Shown: piece by piece, positions 7,800 through 17,470 of the stretch
Numbering within the stretch: position 1 is the first letter of the stretch
Layout of the letters: each line of letters starts with the position of its first letter
DNA from: Ornithinibacillus massiliensis
GTDB taxonomy: Bacteria; Bacillota; Bacilli; Bacillales; Amphibacillaceae
Direction: 5' to 3'
NCBI RefSeq assembly: GCF_018310345.1
Contig: NZ_JAGXBY010000002.1
Coordinates: forward strand, 1-64,000
DNA: 64,000 nt
The notes under the pieces: generated by a model
Database searches by the model: none
Seen by the model: only the letters and a program-made list of their open reading frames with translations
Told to the model about the DNA's origin: nothing
Translations under genes and position numbers: made by a program

Positions 7800-7961
7800 T
7801 GTCACCCAAGTGAAGGTTTCCATGTGAATTTAGGAATAAAGTGGACTATCAATCGCAAGAAGGGGTATTAAAAGGAGTCTTATTGTTACTTAGGGAAGGG
7901 GATGAAAGTAACCAAATGGTGATGTTTCGGTTTAAAATTTGGACAGAACATTAGAAGAAAG

Positions 7962-8059
7962 GGCTGAGACAAAAAAATATATCTAGGAAAAACCGAATAA
8001 TGAGCAAGTATCGTGTATCATTCGGTTTTACAGGTAATTCCTTTCGTTATGTCCCAGCC
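7962..8059. repeat. Nested-hairpin dispersed repeat, short form
   Basis: An outer stem (GGCTGAGAC / GTCCCAGCC, one mismatch) encloses an inner one (AAAACCGAATAAT / ATCATTCGGTTTT). The same inner arms occur at 29016-29238 and 47647-47697. The core GTATCGTGTATCATTCGG matches the 29-kb copy on the opposite strand. It sits at the 3' end of rnhC and may serve as its terminator. Between 7800 and 7961 I see no gene, only a 36-codon frame without a ribosome site. Confidence 0.7.
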
Positions 8060-8073
8060 TCAAAGGATATTTC

Positions 8074-9015
8074 TTATGACAAATACTGCCTTGCCTTTTG
8101 CGTGTTAGCAAAATGTACCTTCGCGCATGTTTGTAGCACATCTTCTCCTTGCTCACGTATTATCCGAGCGATGGTTTGGTCAACTAGTTTTGATGCACCT
8201 TTTCTTAGTTCAATACCGACTTGCTCAGAAAGCTTGTCCATTTCCTTTACAAAGCTTGCCCTAGCAATGATGGATGCAGCCGCAACAGCTATGGAATAGC
8301 TTTCAGCTTTGGTCATGAAATAGGTCTTGTTAGGTAGCTGCCCTTGTTCTGAAGCGATATGCTTTTTATATACAATAGGTTCGCAAAATTGGTCAATCAG
8401 GATACCTTCATAGGGTGTACTTACAATTTTTGTTAATAGATTACGAATGGCATGATGATGAAGCATAGCTTTCATCTTACCTTGCGACCATCCCTTTTTT
8501 TGGAGGCTGTTATACTTTTGATTATGTAGGATTAGTAACGAATAAGGAATTCGCATTTTTGCGATTTCCTTTGCTAACTGGATTATTTTCTCATCGGTAA
8601 GATTTTTTGAATCTTTTACCCCAATCTCTTTTAGTAAAGAAATCTGAGAAGAGCTAATAAAAGCACTAGCAACTGTAATCGGTCCAAAGTAATCCCCTGT
8701 CCCTGCTTCATCAGAACCAATATGGGATGCGGTAAATAGTGTATCAGGTGGTGTATATAGGGTGTTGGAAGAGGACTTGCTGTGTTTTGGATTCTTACTT
8801 TCTACGACATTCGATTGATCTGACCATTTATCCATTTCTTCATTTGCATGTTTCCCTTGAAAAAGTACCTTCCCAGATTTATATGCTGTAATCACCACAT
8901 TGGAAGTTTTTGCACGAAAAACAGCCCCTTGTGGAGTAGTGGTTAATGATTTATGATAATATTGCTTCATCTTTTCCATTACTTCATTTGTAAGTAGTAA
9001 AACATTTTGTGACAT
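8074..9015 (-). CDS. rnhC: Ribonuclease HIII
   Basis: 313 residues, the usual length. RNase HIII removes RNA from RNA-DNA hybrids. The N-terminal TBP-like substrate-binding domain (about 1-85) precedes the RNase H fold, which opens with DEAGTGDYFGP (102-112) carrying the first catalytic acidic residues. ILIDQF and the SYSIAVAAASIIARA helix follow. The gene is divergent from zapA-cvpA, as in B. subtilis. Confidence 0.95.
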   Translation of the reverse strand: MSQNVLLLTNEVMEKMKQYYHKSLTTTPQGAVFRAKTSNVVITAYKSGKVLFQGKHANEEMDKWSDQSNVVESKNPKHSKSSSNTLYTPPDTLFTASHIGSDEAGTGDYFGPITVASAFISSSQISLLKEIGVKDSKNLTDEKIIQLAKEIAKMRIPYSLLILHNQKYNSLQKKGWSQGKMKAMLHHHAIRNLLTKIVSTPYEGILIDQFCEPIVYKKHIASEQGQLPNKTYFMTKAESYSIAVAAASIIARASFVKEMDKLSEQVGIELRKGASKLVDQTIARIIREQGEDVLQTCAKVHFANTQKARQYLS

Positions 9016-9174
9016 GAAAGTTCATCCTTTCTTTTCATAATGACTATAACAAAGATTTTACGAGAAAGAAATCCATAAAATTCATGTAGGAACAGTTTCC
9101 TAATTGTCTGTCTTCATGTTAAGATAAAATATAGAAATTGCTAGAATCGTTAAATAAGGTAGGAGGGTAACCTA

Positions 9175-9438
9175 GTGACCCAAAAACAAGATAAAACACG
9201 TGTAACCGTTGAAATAAGAAATAGATCATATACAATTGTTGGTGATGAAGATGCTAGTCATGTTCGGTTAGTGGCTAGTTTAGTGGATCAAAAAATGAGA
9301 GAAATTCATGAAATGAACCCACAGCTCGATACTGCTAGTCTTGCTGTGTTGACAGCTATTAATTCTATGAATGATTACCTATCATTAAAAGAAGACTATG
9401 CATCATTGCTAGGTTCAATTAAAAAAGAAAGAGGATAA
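9175..9438 (+). CDS. zapA: Cell division protein ZapA
   Basis: 87 residues from a GTG after GTAGGAGGG. Typical ZapA: an N-terminal beta/alpha head (TRVTVEIRNRSYTIVGDED) and a C-terminal coiled-coil helix starting near residue 45. ZapA bundles FtsZ filaments at the division ring. cvpA follows after only seven bases, so the two are cotranscribed. The position next to rnhC matches B. subtilis. Confidence 0.93.
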   Translation: MTQKQDKTRVTVEIRNRSYTIVGDEDASHVRLVASLVDQKMREIHEMNPQLDTASLAVLTAINSMNDYLSLKEDYASLLGSIKKERG

Positions 9439-9445
9439 ATTACAT

Positions 9446-9997
9446 ATGATAGATTTAGTACTTATAGTGTTATTACTTTTCGGTTTCCTTGTAGGTTTGA
9501 AAAGGGGACTGATACTTCAGGCGGTGCATTTGCTAGGTTTTATAATTGCCTTTATTGTAGCTGCCTCATTTTATGACGACCTGTCCAAGCATTTAGAACA
9601 ATTTATTCCATACCCTACGCTTACGAATGATAGTTTATGGGCTGATTTCTTAGCCGCGTTACCAATCGAAAATGCGTTTTATAATGCAATTTCCTTTGCG
9701 ATTATTTTCTTTGCAGCTAAAATTGGGTTGCAAATTTTAGCATCGATGATTGATGTTATTGCTTCATTACCAATATTGAATTCCATTAACAAGATATTTG
9801 GAGCAATTCTTGGATTTTTAGAGGTATATTTAATTCTATTTGTAATCTTATATATCATTGTATTGACCCCTGTTGGAACTATACAAGAATACGTAAATAA
9901 TTCAAATGTAGCATTATTTATTGTAGAACATACACCATACTTCTCGGAAAAGATTAAAGATTTATGGTTTAACCATATTGTCGCAATGATTAATTGA
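9446..9997 (+). CDS. cvpA: CvpA-family membrane protein (YshB)
   Basis: 183 residues with four hydrophobic segments (about 2-20, 25-45, 78-100 and 115-142), matching the CvpA/colicin V production family. The RGLILQAVHLLGF segment after the first span is the conserved part. The molecular role in Bacilli is not settled; work in other bacteria ties it to envelope homeostasis. It ends at a long hairpin. Confidence 0.88.
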   Translation: MIDLVLIVLLLFGFLVGLKRGLILQAVHLLGFIIAFIVAASFYDDLSKHLEQFIPYPTLTNDSLWADFLAALPIENAFYNAISFAIIFFAAKIGLQILASMIDVIASLPILNSINKIFGAILGFLEVYLILFVILYIIVLTPVGTIQEYVNNSNVALFIVEHTPYFSEKIKDLWFNHIVAMIN

Positions 9998-10007
9998 TAA
10001 AGAAAAG

Positions 10008-10085
10008 GCTAATTCATAATACTAGGATTATCATTGTATGCTAGGTACAATATAGATGATTCGTTATGAATTAGCCATGTTTTTT
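10008..10085 (+). terminator. Long-armed hairpin terminator after cvpA
   Basis: GGCTAATTCATAA (10008-10020) pairs with TTATGAATTAGCC (about 10061-10073). The 40-base interior has its own weaker ATCAT/ATGAT pairing. A T-rich tract follows. Confidence 0.7.
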
Positions 10086-10156
10086 AATCGGCTTTTTTTA
10101 CGAATTGAACGAAAGATGTATCGTAGTTGAAACAAAATTTAAATTAGGTGATAAAG

Positions 10157-11875
10157 ATGGCTATTAATAAAAAAGACGTAATAAATTTATTAGAAACAAT
10201 TGCTATATATTTAGAATTAAAAGGGGAGAATCCTTTTAAAACCTCCGCTTTTAGAAAAGCGGCACAGGCATTAGAAAGAGATGATCGCTCTTTAGCAGAT
10301 ATTAAGGATTTCACAGAAATAAAAGGAATTGGGAAGGGTACAAGTACGGTAATCGCTGAATACCTTGAACAAGGTAGGTCAGAGACGTTAGAAGAGCTCA
10401 AAAGAGAAGTACCTGAGGGCCTAATTCCGCTCTTGAATGTACCTGGTCTAGGTGGAAAGAAGCTTGCTAAACTCTATCAAGAGCTCGATGTTGTGGATGC
10501 GGAAACATTGAAAGCAGCCATTGAGTCTGGAAAGGTAGAAGGATTAGCTGGTTTTGGTAAAAAATCGGCTGAGAAAATACTTGCTGCTTTAAATGAGATT
10601 GGTAAGCGACCTGAACGCCTACCTATTGCATATATGCTTCCTATTGCAGAGCGAATTGAAGAATATTTACGATTAATTCCAGCGATACAACAATTTTCAA
10701 GAGCCGGTTCGTTAAGAAGAATGAAAGAAACGATTAAGGATTTAGATTTTATTATCGCTACCGACGATATCGAGCGGGTGCGTGAAGCGTTACTTCAAAT
10801 ACCAGATTTAAAAGAAGTGATTGCTAAAGGGGATACAAAGATTTCGGTAACATTAGATGATGTCTATGATGTAAATGTGGATTTTCGTTTAGTAGCGGAT
10901 AACGAGTTTGCAACGACACTTCATCATTTCACCGGTTCCAAGGATCATAATGTGGCCATGCGACAGCTGGCAAAATCAAGAGGCGAGAAAATAAATGAAT
11001 ATGGTATCGAAGTGGAGGAGACGAATGAAATTTTAACCTTTTCTACAGAACAGGAGTTTTTCCAACACTTTGGCCTACACTATATCCCACCTGAGATAAG
11101 GGAAGATACAGGTGAAGTGGCTGCATTTCAAGAGCCGATTGATTTAGTAGAATTACACGATATTCGCGGGGATCTTCACATGCATACAACATGGAGTGAT
11201 GGTGCTCAAACGCTTGAAGAAATGGTAAATCAAGCTAGAAGTTATGGCTACGATTATATTGCGATAACCGATCATTCCAAAAATTTGCGGGTTGCTAATG
11301 GATTAAACGAAGATCGTCTTAGAAGCCAACGTGAAGAAATTGCTAAGCTTAATGAAAAATATACAGACATCCATATCTTTGCAGGGGTAGAAATGGACAT
11401 TTTAACAGATGGCTCCCTTGATTTTTCTAATGATTTTCTAAAAGAGATGGATTACGTGATTGCTGCTATTCATTCTAGTTTTAGCCAATCGGAAGAGCTT
11501 ATTATGAAGAGATTGTTTACGGCTTTAGAGAACCCTTATGTATCGTTAATTGCTCATCCTACTGGTAGGTTAATCGGAAGAAGAGATGGATATAAGGTTA
11601 ATTTGGATAAGTTAATAGAACGAGCAAAAGAAACGAATACAGCACTAGAAATAAATGCAAATCCGAATCGATTGGATATTTCGGCGGAATGGGCTCGGGC
11701 GGCACAGGACGCTGGTGTGAAAATTGCTATTAATACAGATGCCCATAATTATACAATGCTAGAACATATGAAATATGGTGTCGGTGTTGCAAGGAAGGGC
11801 TGGATAAAGAAGGATACCGTGTTAAATTCTTGGTCAAAAGAGAAACTAATGGCGTACTTTAACCGTAATAAATAA
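10157..11875 (+). CDS. polX: DNA polymerase/3'-5' exonuclease PolX
   Basis: 572 residues from ATG 10157 (TTAGGTGAT site); an in-frame GTG nine bases upstream is less likely. Family X DNA polymerase with helix-hairpin-helix repeats (about 45-130), a nucleotidyltransferase palm with the metal-binding DLDFI and DVNVDF acidic pairs, and a C-terminal PHP nuclease domain starting RGDLHMHTTWSDG, with later H and D ligands (AIHSS, NTDAHN). It works in base-excision repair. mutS2 follows after 35 bases, as in B. subtilis. Confidence 0.96.
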   Translation: MAINKKDVINLLETIAIYLELKGENPFKTSAFRKAAQALERDDRSLADIKDFTEIKGIGKGTSTVIAEYLEQGRSETLEELKREVPEGLIPLLNVPGLGGKKLAKLYQELDVVDAETLKAAIESGKVEGLAGFGKKSAEKILAALNEIGKRPERLPIAYMLPIAERIEEYLRLIPAIQQFSRAGSLRRMKETIKDLDFIIATDDIERVREALLQIPDLKEVIAKGDTKISVTLDDVYDVNVDFRLVADNEFATTLHHFTGSKDHNVAMRQLAKSRGEKINEYGIEVEETNEILTFSTEQEFFQHFGLHYIPPEIREDTGEVAAFQEPIDLVELHDIRGDLHMHTTWSDGAQTLEEMVNQARSYGYDYIAITDHSKNLRVANGLNEDRLRSQREEIAKLNEKYTDIHIFAGVEMDILTDGSLDFSNDFLKEMDYVIAAIHSSFSQSEELIMKRLFTALENPYVSLIAHPTGRLIGRRDGYKVNLDKLIERAKETNTALEINANPNRLDISAEWARAAQDAGVKIAINTDAHNYTMLEHMKYGVGVARKGWIKKDTVLNSWSKEKLMAYFNRNK

Positions 11876-11910
11876 AAGCCTAAACGACATCTCGGTAAAG
11901 GAGCAAGTAA

Positions 11911-14253
11911 ATGAACGAACGTATTTTACGAGTATTAGATTTTCAAAAAGTCATTGATCGCCTAGTCCAACAAGCCCAAACGAGTTTGGGAAAGGATTTG
12001 GCAGCTAGACTTAAGCCATCAACTGATTTGGAACAAGTTAATTCATTACAGGAAGAAACAGATGAAGCTAGTCAGGTCATCCGATTAAATGTGCCTGTAC
12101 CCCTTGGCGGAATTTTTGATATACGTCCTAGTCTTAAACGTAGTGTAATAGGTGGGGTATTAAGTACTTCTGAATGTTTAGATGTTGCAAATACAATATA
12201 TGGTGGACGGCAGGTAAAGGATTTTATTATAGGATTAGATGAAGATTTACCTATTTTAAAAGAATTAGTGGAAGGTATATCACCATTAAGAAATCTCGAG
12301 CTAGAGATTAAGCGATGTATCGATGATCATGGACAAGTGATGGATAGTGCTACAGAGAAGTTAAGGGGGATCCGTTCTTCTATTCGTACACATGAAAGCA
12401 GAGTTCGGGAAAAATTAGAAAGCTATACGAGAACGAAAAGTAATATGCTATCGGATGCCATTATCACGATTCGAAATGAGCGATATGTATTACCAGTTAA
12501 ACATGAATATCGCGGAGCAGTTGGTGGAATCGTTCATGATCAATCAGCTTCTGGTCAGACACTGTTCATGGAACCAAAAGCAGTTGTTGATTTAAATAAC
12601 CAATTACAAGAGCTGCGCGCTAATGAAAAACAGGAAATTGATCGTATTTTACGTGAATTGAGTCAACATATTGCAGAGGAAGAAGTATCCTTATCGGAAA
12701 ATGTACGGATACTTGCTCAAGTGGATTATATGTTTGCTCGAGCTAATCTGGCACGAGAAATGAAAGCCTCTAGACCAACAATGAATAATCAAGGATATAT
12801 TAAGATGCAGCAAGCTCGTCATCCGCTAATTGCGCCAGATGAAGTGGTTGCCAATGATATAGAAATAGGAAAAGAGTATACATCCATTGTTATAACGGGT
12901 CCGAATACGGGTGGTAAGACGGTTACCTTGAAAATGGTAGGCTTATGCACCTTAATGGCTCAATCTGGGTTGCAAGTACCAGCTTTAGATGGTTGTGAAA
13001 TGGCTGTATTTGAACATGTTTTTGCAGACATTGGTGATGAACAATCCATTGAACAGAACTTAAGTACATTCTCATCCCATATGAAGAACATTGTGGATAT
13101 ATTAAACCATGTTGATAATCGTACACTCGTCTTATTTGATGAATTAGGAGCTGGGACAGATCCCCAAGAAGGTGCTGCACTAGCTATGTCTATATTAGAT
13201 GAAGTTGTATCAAGAAATGCAAGGGTAATTGCGACTACACACTACCCTGAGCTGAAAGCATATGGTTACAATCGTGAACAAGTAATTAACGCTTCCATGG
13301 AATTTGATGTACAAACCTTGCAGCCTACATATCGTTTATTAATAGGCGTACCAGGTCGCAGTAATGCATTTGAAATTTCTAAAAGACTTGGGTTAGCTCC
13401 AACTATTATTGATCGTGCTAAAAGTCATATCGGTGTAGATTCTAAAAACGTAGAGAATATGATAGCATCGCTAGAAAAATCGAAAATTCAAGCAGAAAAG
13501 GAATATGAGGAAGCACATGAAATTTTGCTTGAAAGTGAACGTCTAAGAAAGCAAATGGAAGCGGAATGGAATCAATTCGAAACAAAACGTGAGGCCTTAT
13601 ATAAAAAGGCAGAGGAGAAAGCGGAAAAGGCAATTCGTAAAGCTCGTGAAGAAGCAGAAATTATTGTGAGTGAAATCCGCAAGATGAAAACAGATGCTAA
13701 GTTGAAGGAACATGAGTGGATTGAAGCAAGAAAGATGCTAGAAGAAGCACAGCCCAAATTATCTTCTAAACAAGATGGTAAAAAGGAATCAAAAGCTTCC
13801 AATGAAGTGTTGAGTCCCGGGGATGAAATTAAGCTTTTAACCTTAAATCAAAACGGTTCAGTTCTCGAAAAAATAAGTGATTCTGAATACCTTGTTCAAG
13901 TTGGTATTATGAAAGTAAAAGTAAAACGAAGTGATTTGCAATTAATTGGTAAACCAAAACAAACAACGTATCAAAAACCGTTAGCAACTGTAAAAGGATC
14001 GAATTACCATGTGCCATTAGAATTAGACTTACGTGGAGAACGATTTGAGGATGCCTTGTTGAAATTAGAGAAGTATATAGACGATGCCACCCTAGCAGGT
14101 TATCCAAAGGTGTCTATTATCCATGGTAAAGGAACAGGAGCCCTTCGAAAAGGTGTACAGGATTTTGTGAAAAATCATCCAAGTATTGCATCTACAAGAC
14201 CTGGTGCAGCTGGTGAAGGTGGAAGCGGTGTAACCGTAATCGAATTTCGATAA
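11911..14253 (+). CDS. mutS2: MutS2 family protein (endonuclease/ribosome rescue)
   Basis: 780 residues. The MutS-type ATPase core has Walker [13 protein letters not shown] (near residue 330) and Walker [18 protein letters not shown] long coiled coil (about 510-620) follows, then a C-terminal Smr domain with [12 protein letters not shown] and the [12 protein letters not shown] signature. There is no mismatch-recognition domain. In Bacilli MutS2 has been tied both to recombination suppression and to splitting collided ribosomes through the Smr region. GGTAAAGGAG precedes the ATG. Confidence 0.96.
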   Translation: MNERILRVLDFQKVIDRLVQQAQTSLGKDLAARLKPSTDLEQVNSLQEETDEASQVIRLNVPVPLGGIFDIRPSLKRSVIGGVLSTSECLDVANTIYGGRQVKDFIIGLDEDLPILKELVEGISPLRNLELEIKRCIDDHGQVMDSATEKLRGIRSSIRTHESRVREKLESYTRTKSNMLSDAIITIRNERYVLPVKHEYRGAVGGIVHDQSASGQTLFMEPKAVVDLNNQLQELRANEKQEIDRILRELSQHIAEEEVSLSENVRILAQVDYMFARANLAREMKASRPTMNNQGYIKMQQARHPLIAPDEVVANDIEIGKEYTSIVITGPNTGGKTVTLKMVGLCTLMAQSGLQVPALDGCEMAVFEHVFADIGDEQSIEQNLSTFSSHMKNIVDILNHVDNRTLVLFDELGAGTDPQEGAALAMSILDEVVSRNARVIATTHYPELKAYGYNREQVINASMEFDVQTLQPTYRLLIGVPGRSNAFEISKRLGLAPTIIDRAKSHIGVDSKNVENMIASLEKSKIQAEKEYEEAHEILLESERLRKQMEAEWNQFETKREALYKKAEEKAEKAIRKAREEAEIIVSEIRKMKTDAKLKEHEWIEARKMLEEAQPKLSSKQDGKKESKASNEVLSPGDEIKLLTLNQNGSVLEKISDSEYLVQVGIMKVKVKRSDLQLIGKPKQTTYQKPLATVKGSNYHVPLELDLRGERFEDALLKLEKYIDDATLAGYPKVSIIHGKGTGALRKGVQDFVKNHPSIASTRPGAAGEGGSGVTVIEFR

Positions 14254-14274
14254 GATAGTGAGGGGGATTTTGAC

Positions 14275-14688
14275 ATGAGTAGCTTTTGGGAGAATGTATT
14301 AGTAGATACAGCAGCTAGTTTTAGTGTGGTCATTCTTTGTACAGTAGTTTTTTTAGCGGTGTTTGAACTTGTTACGAAATATAAGAACTGGGAAGAAATT
14401 CGCAAAGGAAATATTGCTGTAGCTATGGCTACTGGTGGGAAAATTTTTGGTATTACAAATATCTTCCGGTACTCGATTGAGCATAATGATACATTATTGA
14501 CTAGTATTGCCTGGGGTTCGGCGGGCTTCTTTTTACTGCTAATAGCTTACTTTATTTTTGAATTCCTTACACCAACGATTAGTATTGATGAAGAAATTGG
14601 AAAAGGAAATAAAGCAGTAGGACTTATATCAATGATTATATCCATCGGGCTATCGTATGTGATTGGTGCAAGTATTATTATTATCTAA
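14275..14688 (+). CDS. yshE: DUF350 membrane protein (YshE)
   Basis: 137 residues with four membrane spans (about 10-32, 48-65, 72-95 and 113-135). NIAVAMATGGKIFGI and GNKAVGLISM are the repeated DUF350 motifs of two internally similar halves. The function is unknown. The gene follows mutS2 closely, as yshE does in B. subtilis. Confidence 0.88.
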   Translation: MSSFWENVLVDTAASFSVVILCTVVFLAVFELVTKYKNWEEIRKGNIAVAMATGGKIFGITNIFRYSIEHNDTLLTSIAWGSAGFFLLLIAYFIFEFLTPTISIDEEIGKGNKAVGLISMIISIGLSYVIGASIIII

Positions 14689-14710
14689 ACATTTGTAGAG
14701 GGAGAACATT

Positions 14711-14809
14711 ATGGAGACATTGGCAAAAGTATGTATCGGAGTGGCAGCCGTCTTTGTTATCGTTGGAGTTTTATACCTTGTATTTGATTTTAATTTTAGT
14801 ATTTTTTAA
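14711..14809 (+). CDS. Small single-span membrane peptide
   Basis: 32 codons from ATG 14711 with a GAGGGAG site. The product is METLAKVCIG followed by a long hydrophobic span (VAAVFVIVGVLYLVF) and a short polar/aromatic tail. It starts 22 bases after yshE and is probably cotranscribed. Conservation cannot be judged from one genome, but the signals are good. Confidence 0.5.
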   Translation: METLAKVCIGVAAVFVIVGVLYLVFDFNFSIF

Positions 14810-14910
14810 TGTAGAAAGAAAAAATTATCAAAAAAGTAAAAATAAAATTTCAAAAAATATAAATTAGTCGGTATAATAGAACTAACTAAATGTAAAAGGA
14901 GGTTAGTTTT

Positions 14911-16608
14911 ATGGGGGAAGAAAAGAGATGGCATGATCTCTACCCTAACGAAATACCGACTTCTCTTTCTTATGATGAGAGGCCTTTACAGGATTTTTTA
15001 AAGGATACGGCTTCTCAATACGGAGAAAAGAAAGCGCTTTATTTTATGGGGAAGGAACTAACGTTTGCGGAATTGTATGAGCAGGCTAGTAAGTTTGCTA
15101 ACTACCTACAAGGTTTGGGCGTTGAAAAGGGAGCTCGTATCGCTATCATGTTACCTAACTCACCACAATCTGTTATCGCCTATTATGGCTCATTAATGGC
15201 TGGTGCGATTGTAGTGCAAACCAATCCGCTGTATACGGAGAGGGAACTGGAATACCAGTTAACTGATTCTGGATCGAAGATAATTGTTTGCCTTGATATC
15301 TTAGTTCCAAGAGTAACTAATGTGAAGAAGGCTACCCAACTGGAGCATATGATCGTCACGGGGATAAAGGACTATTTACCATTTCCTAAAAACCTAATCT
15401 ATCCATTTATTCAAAAGAGGCAATATAATATGGTGGTAAAAGTAGAAGAATCTGCGGATACACATGTGTGGACTGAAATAATGGATAAGGCGCAGGTGGA
15501 ATACGAGGAAGTATTCGTAGATCCGGTTGAGGATGTAGCCATACTCCAATACACTGGTGGGACTACTGGATATCCAAAAGGTGTGATGCTGTCACATCGA
15601 AATCTTGTGGCAAACGCTAAAATGTGTGAAGCTTGGATTTATGAGATGAAAAAAGGAGAAGATATTATTCTCGGAGTTCTTCCTTTCTTCCATGTTTACG
15701 GGATGACAGCGGTAATGAATATATCCATATTCACTGCTTCGAAAATGATCTTATTACCGAAGTTTGACGCGGGGGATGTATTAAAGACTATTCATAAGCA
15801 AAAACCAACTGTTTTTCCAGGAGCACCTACAATTTATATTGGTTTATTAAACCATCCTGACTTAAATAAATATGATCTGTCATCGGTAAATGCCTGTATT
15901 AGTGGTTCTGCTCCATTACCAGTTGAGGTGCAGGAGAAGTTTGAGAAGGTAACTGGTGGGAAATTGGTGGAAGGCTATGGTTTAACGGAATCATCTCCAG
16001 TTACACACGCCAATTTCATTTATGAAAAAAGAGTCAGTGGCAGTATTGGTGTGCCATGGCCGGATACAGATGCTAAAATCCTAAATATGGAAACGTATGA
16101 AGAGGTTGAGGCTGGCGAGATTGGGGAGCTTGCAGTCAAAGGTCCACAAATCATGATGGGATATTGGAATAGGCCAGATGATACAGAGAATACCTTAAAG
16201 GATGGTTGGCTATTAACAGGTGATCTTGGCTATATGGATGAGAACGGATACTTTTTTATTGTGGATCGGAAGAAGGACATGATCATTGCTGGGGGTTATA
16301 ATATCTATCCTAGAGAGGTAGAAGAAGTGCTTTATGAGCATGAAGCAATTCAAGAGGTAGTAGTAGCTGGTGTACCAGATCCATACCGCGGGGAAACAGT
16401 AAAAGCGTATGTGGTTTTAAAAGAAGGGTTTCATGTGACAGAAGAGGAGCTTAATACATTCTGTAGGGAAAGATTAGCAGCATATAAAGTTCCTAGAATC
16501 TATGATTTTCGTGATGAATTACCTAAAACAGCGGTTGGAAAAATCCTGAGAAGACAATTAGTAGATGAAGAGAAAAGTAAGGCAGAGCAACAAGTTAGTA
16601 CTACTTGA
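14911..16608 (+). CDS. lcfA: Long-chain fatty-acid-CoA ligase
   Basis: 565 residues, right for an acyl-CoA synthetase that activates fatty acids with ATP and CoA. The AMP-binding P-loop YTGGTTGYPKGVMLSH is near residues 212-227. VEGYGLTESSP, GWLLTGDLGYMDENGY and the C-terminal lysine region ELPKTAVGKILRR are all present. A TATAAT box at 14872-14877 with a weak TTCAAA box 17 bases upstream could be its promoter. It heads the fatty-acid degradation block lcfA-fadR-fadB-etfB-etfA, in the B. subtilis order. Confidence 0.95.
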   Translation: MGEEKRWHDLYPNEIPTSLSYDERPLQDFLKDTASQYGEKKALYFMGKELTFAELYEQASKFANYLQGLGVEKGARIAIMLPNSPQSVIAYYGSLMAGAIVVQTNPLYTERELEYQLTDSGSKIIVCLDILVPRVTNVKKATQLEHMIVTGIKDYLPFPKNLIYPFIQKRQYNMVVKVEESADTHVWTEIMDKAQVEYEEVFVDPVEDVAILQYTGGTTGYPKGVMLSHRNLVANAKMCEAWIYEMKKGEDIILGVLPFFHVYGMTAVMNISIFTASKMILLPKFDAGDVLKTIHKQKPTVFPGAPTIYIGLLNHPDLNKYDLSSVNACISGSAPLPVEVQEKFEKVTGGKLVEGYGLTESSPVTHANFIYEKRVSGSIGVPWPDTDAKILNMETYEEVEAGEIGELAVKGPQIMMGYWNRPDDTENTLKDGWLLTGDLGYMDENGYFFIVDRKKDMIIAGGYNIYPREVEEVLYEHEAIQEVVVAGVPDPYRGETVKAYVVLKEGFHVTEEELNTFCRERLAAYKVPRIYDFRDELPKTAVGKILRRQLVDEEKSKAEQQVSTT

Positions 16609-16623
16609 GCACTTGCTCAAGTA
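16602..16623 (+). terminator. Hairpin at the end of lcfA
   Basis: TACTTGAGC and GCTCAAGTA form a perfect nine-base stem with a four-base loop and include the stop codon. The T-tract is weak, so it may only attenuate read-through into fadR. Confidence 0.5.
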
Positions 16624-16648
16624 TTTCGGAAAAGTGTACAAGCATATA

Positions 16649-16677
16649 TTGACAGAATAAGATTCTCCCTTTAGAAT
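16649..16677 (+). promoter_or_regulatory. Promoter of fadR (sigma-A type)
   Basis: A consensus TTGACA box (16649-16654) and a TAGAAT box (16672-16677) are separated by exactly 17 bases. The predicted start point falls inside the FadR palindrome just downstream. Confidence 0.75.
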
Positions 16678-16680
16678 AAA

Positions 16681-16704
16681 ATATGAATGATGATTCATTC
16701 ATAT
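16681..16704. promoter_or_regulatory. FadR operator
   Basis: A perfect palindrome, ATATGAATGA-TGAT-TCATTCATAT, agrees with the B. subtilis FadR box (TGAATGA..A.TCATTCA). It covers the start point of the fadR promoter, so FadR binding should block transcription until long-chain acyl-CoA releases it. Confidence 0.85.
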
Positions 16705-16741
16705 TTTATTCATTTTGTTTTATGTTTGAAGGAGAAAAGTC

Positions 16742-17326
16742 ATGAAAAACAATAAACCGAAGTATAAGTTAATAATTGATGCAGCTGTCGATGTAATCGC
16801 AGAAAACGGCTACCACGCTTCACAAGTTTCTAAAATTGCTAAAAAAGCAGGAGTAGCTGACGGAACTATTTACTTATATTTCAAGAACAAAGAGGATATT
16901 TTAGTCTCTGTTTTTGAAGAAAAAATGGGACAATTTATCGAACAGATAGTTACAGCGACAAACGAAAGAGAAAATGCTAGTGAAAAGTTGTTAACGTTAA
17001 TAGAAATGCATTTTAGTCAACTTGCAGCCAATCACCATCTCGCTATCGTAACCCAGTTAGAACTTAGACAGTCCAATTTATCTTTACGTCAGCAAATTAA
17101 CCGGATATTAAAGCCATATCTCGTAGTGATTGATGAAATCGTAAAAGAAGGCGTAGAGGAGAAGCTATTCCGTAGCGATATCAAAATACCGTTAATTAGA
17201 CAGATGATCTTTGGGACTTTAGATGAAACGGTTACAAACTGGGTAATGAACGAGGAAAAATATGATTTAATAGGGCTAGCGCCATATGTTCATGAATTAA
17301 TTACAAAAGGGGTTTCCGTGAAATAA
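16742..17326 (+). CDS. fadR: TetR-family fatty-acid degradation regulator FadR
   Basis: 194 residues. The N-terminal TetR helix-turn-helix (about 8-55, with GVADGTIYLYFKNKEDIL) precedes a YsiA-like ligand-binding domain. In B. subtilis FadR represses beta-oxidation genes and is released by long-chain acyl-CoA. Its own promoter carries the operator at 16681-16704, so it is autoregulated, and downstream fadB-etfBA would share the control. A GGAG site precedes the ATG. Confidence 0.93.
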   Translation: MKNNKPKYKLIIDAAVDVIAENGYHASQVSKIAKKAGVADGTIYLYFKNKEDILVSVFEEKMGQFIEQIVTATNERENASEKLLTLIEMHFSQLAANHHLAIVTQLELRQSNLSLRQQINRILKPYLVVIDEIVKEGVEEKLFRSDIKIPLIRQMIFGTLDETVTNWVMNEEKYDLIGLAPYVHELITKGVSVK

Positions 17327-17396
17327 GTACATAGGCTTGATATTTTAAACTATCTTATTATCTTCAGATGAGAGATACTATTTATAAGAGCTATAA

Positions 17397-17432
17397 GCGG
17401 TCTGAATATTCACTGTAAGAGATTCGGGCCGC
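17397..17432 (+). other. Stable hairpin between fadR and fadB
   Basis: GCGGTCTGAAT can pair with ATTCGGGCCGC over 11 bases with two G-U pairs when read as plus-strand RNA. No T-run follows, so it is not a standard terminator. It could be an mRNA stability or processing element, or a protein site. Confidence 0.4.
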
Positions 17433-17470
17433 GTCGTAAGTGTAAATAACATGAAAAAAGGGGTGCTATT

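Noticed and set aside
7841..7951. 36-codon frame from GTG between the GNAT terminator and the repeat
   Set aside because: No ribosome site and no recognisable sequence; at most a decayed gene scrap.
8000..8299. 99-codon plus-strand frame opposite the rnhC 3' end
   Set aside because: It starts in the repeat and runs antisense to the conserved end of rnhC.
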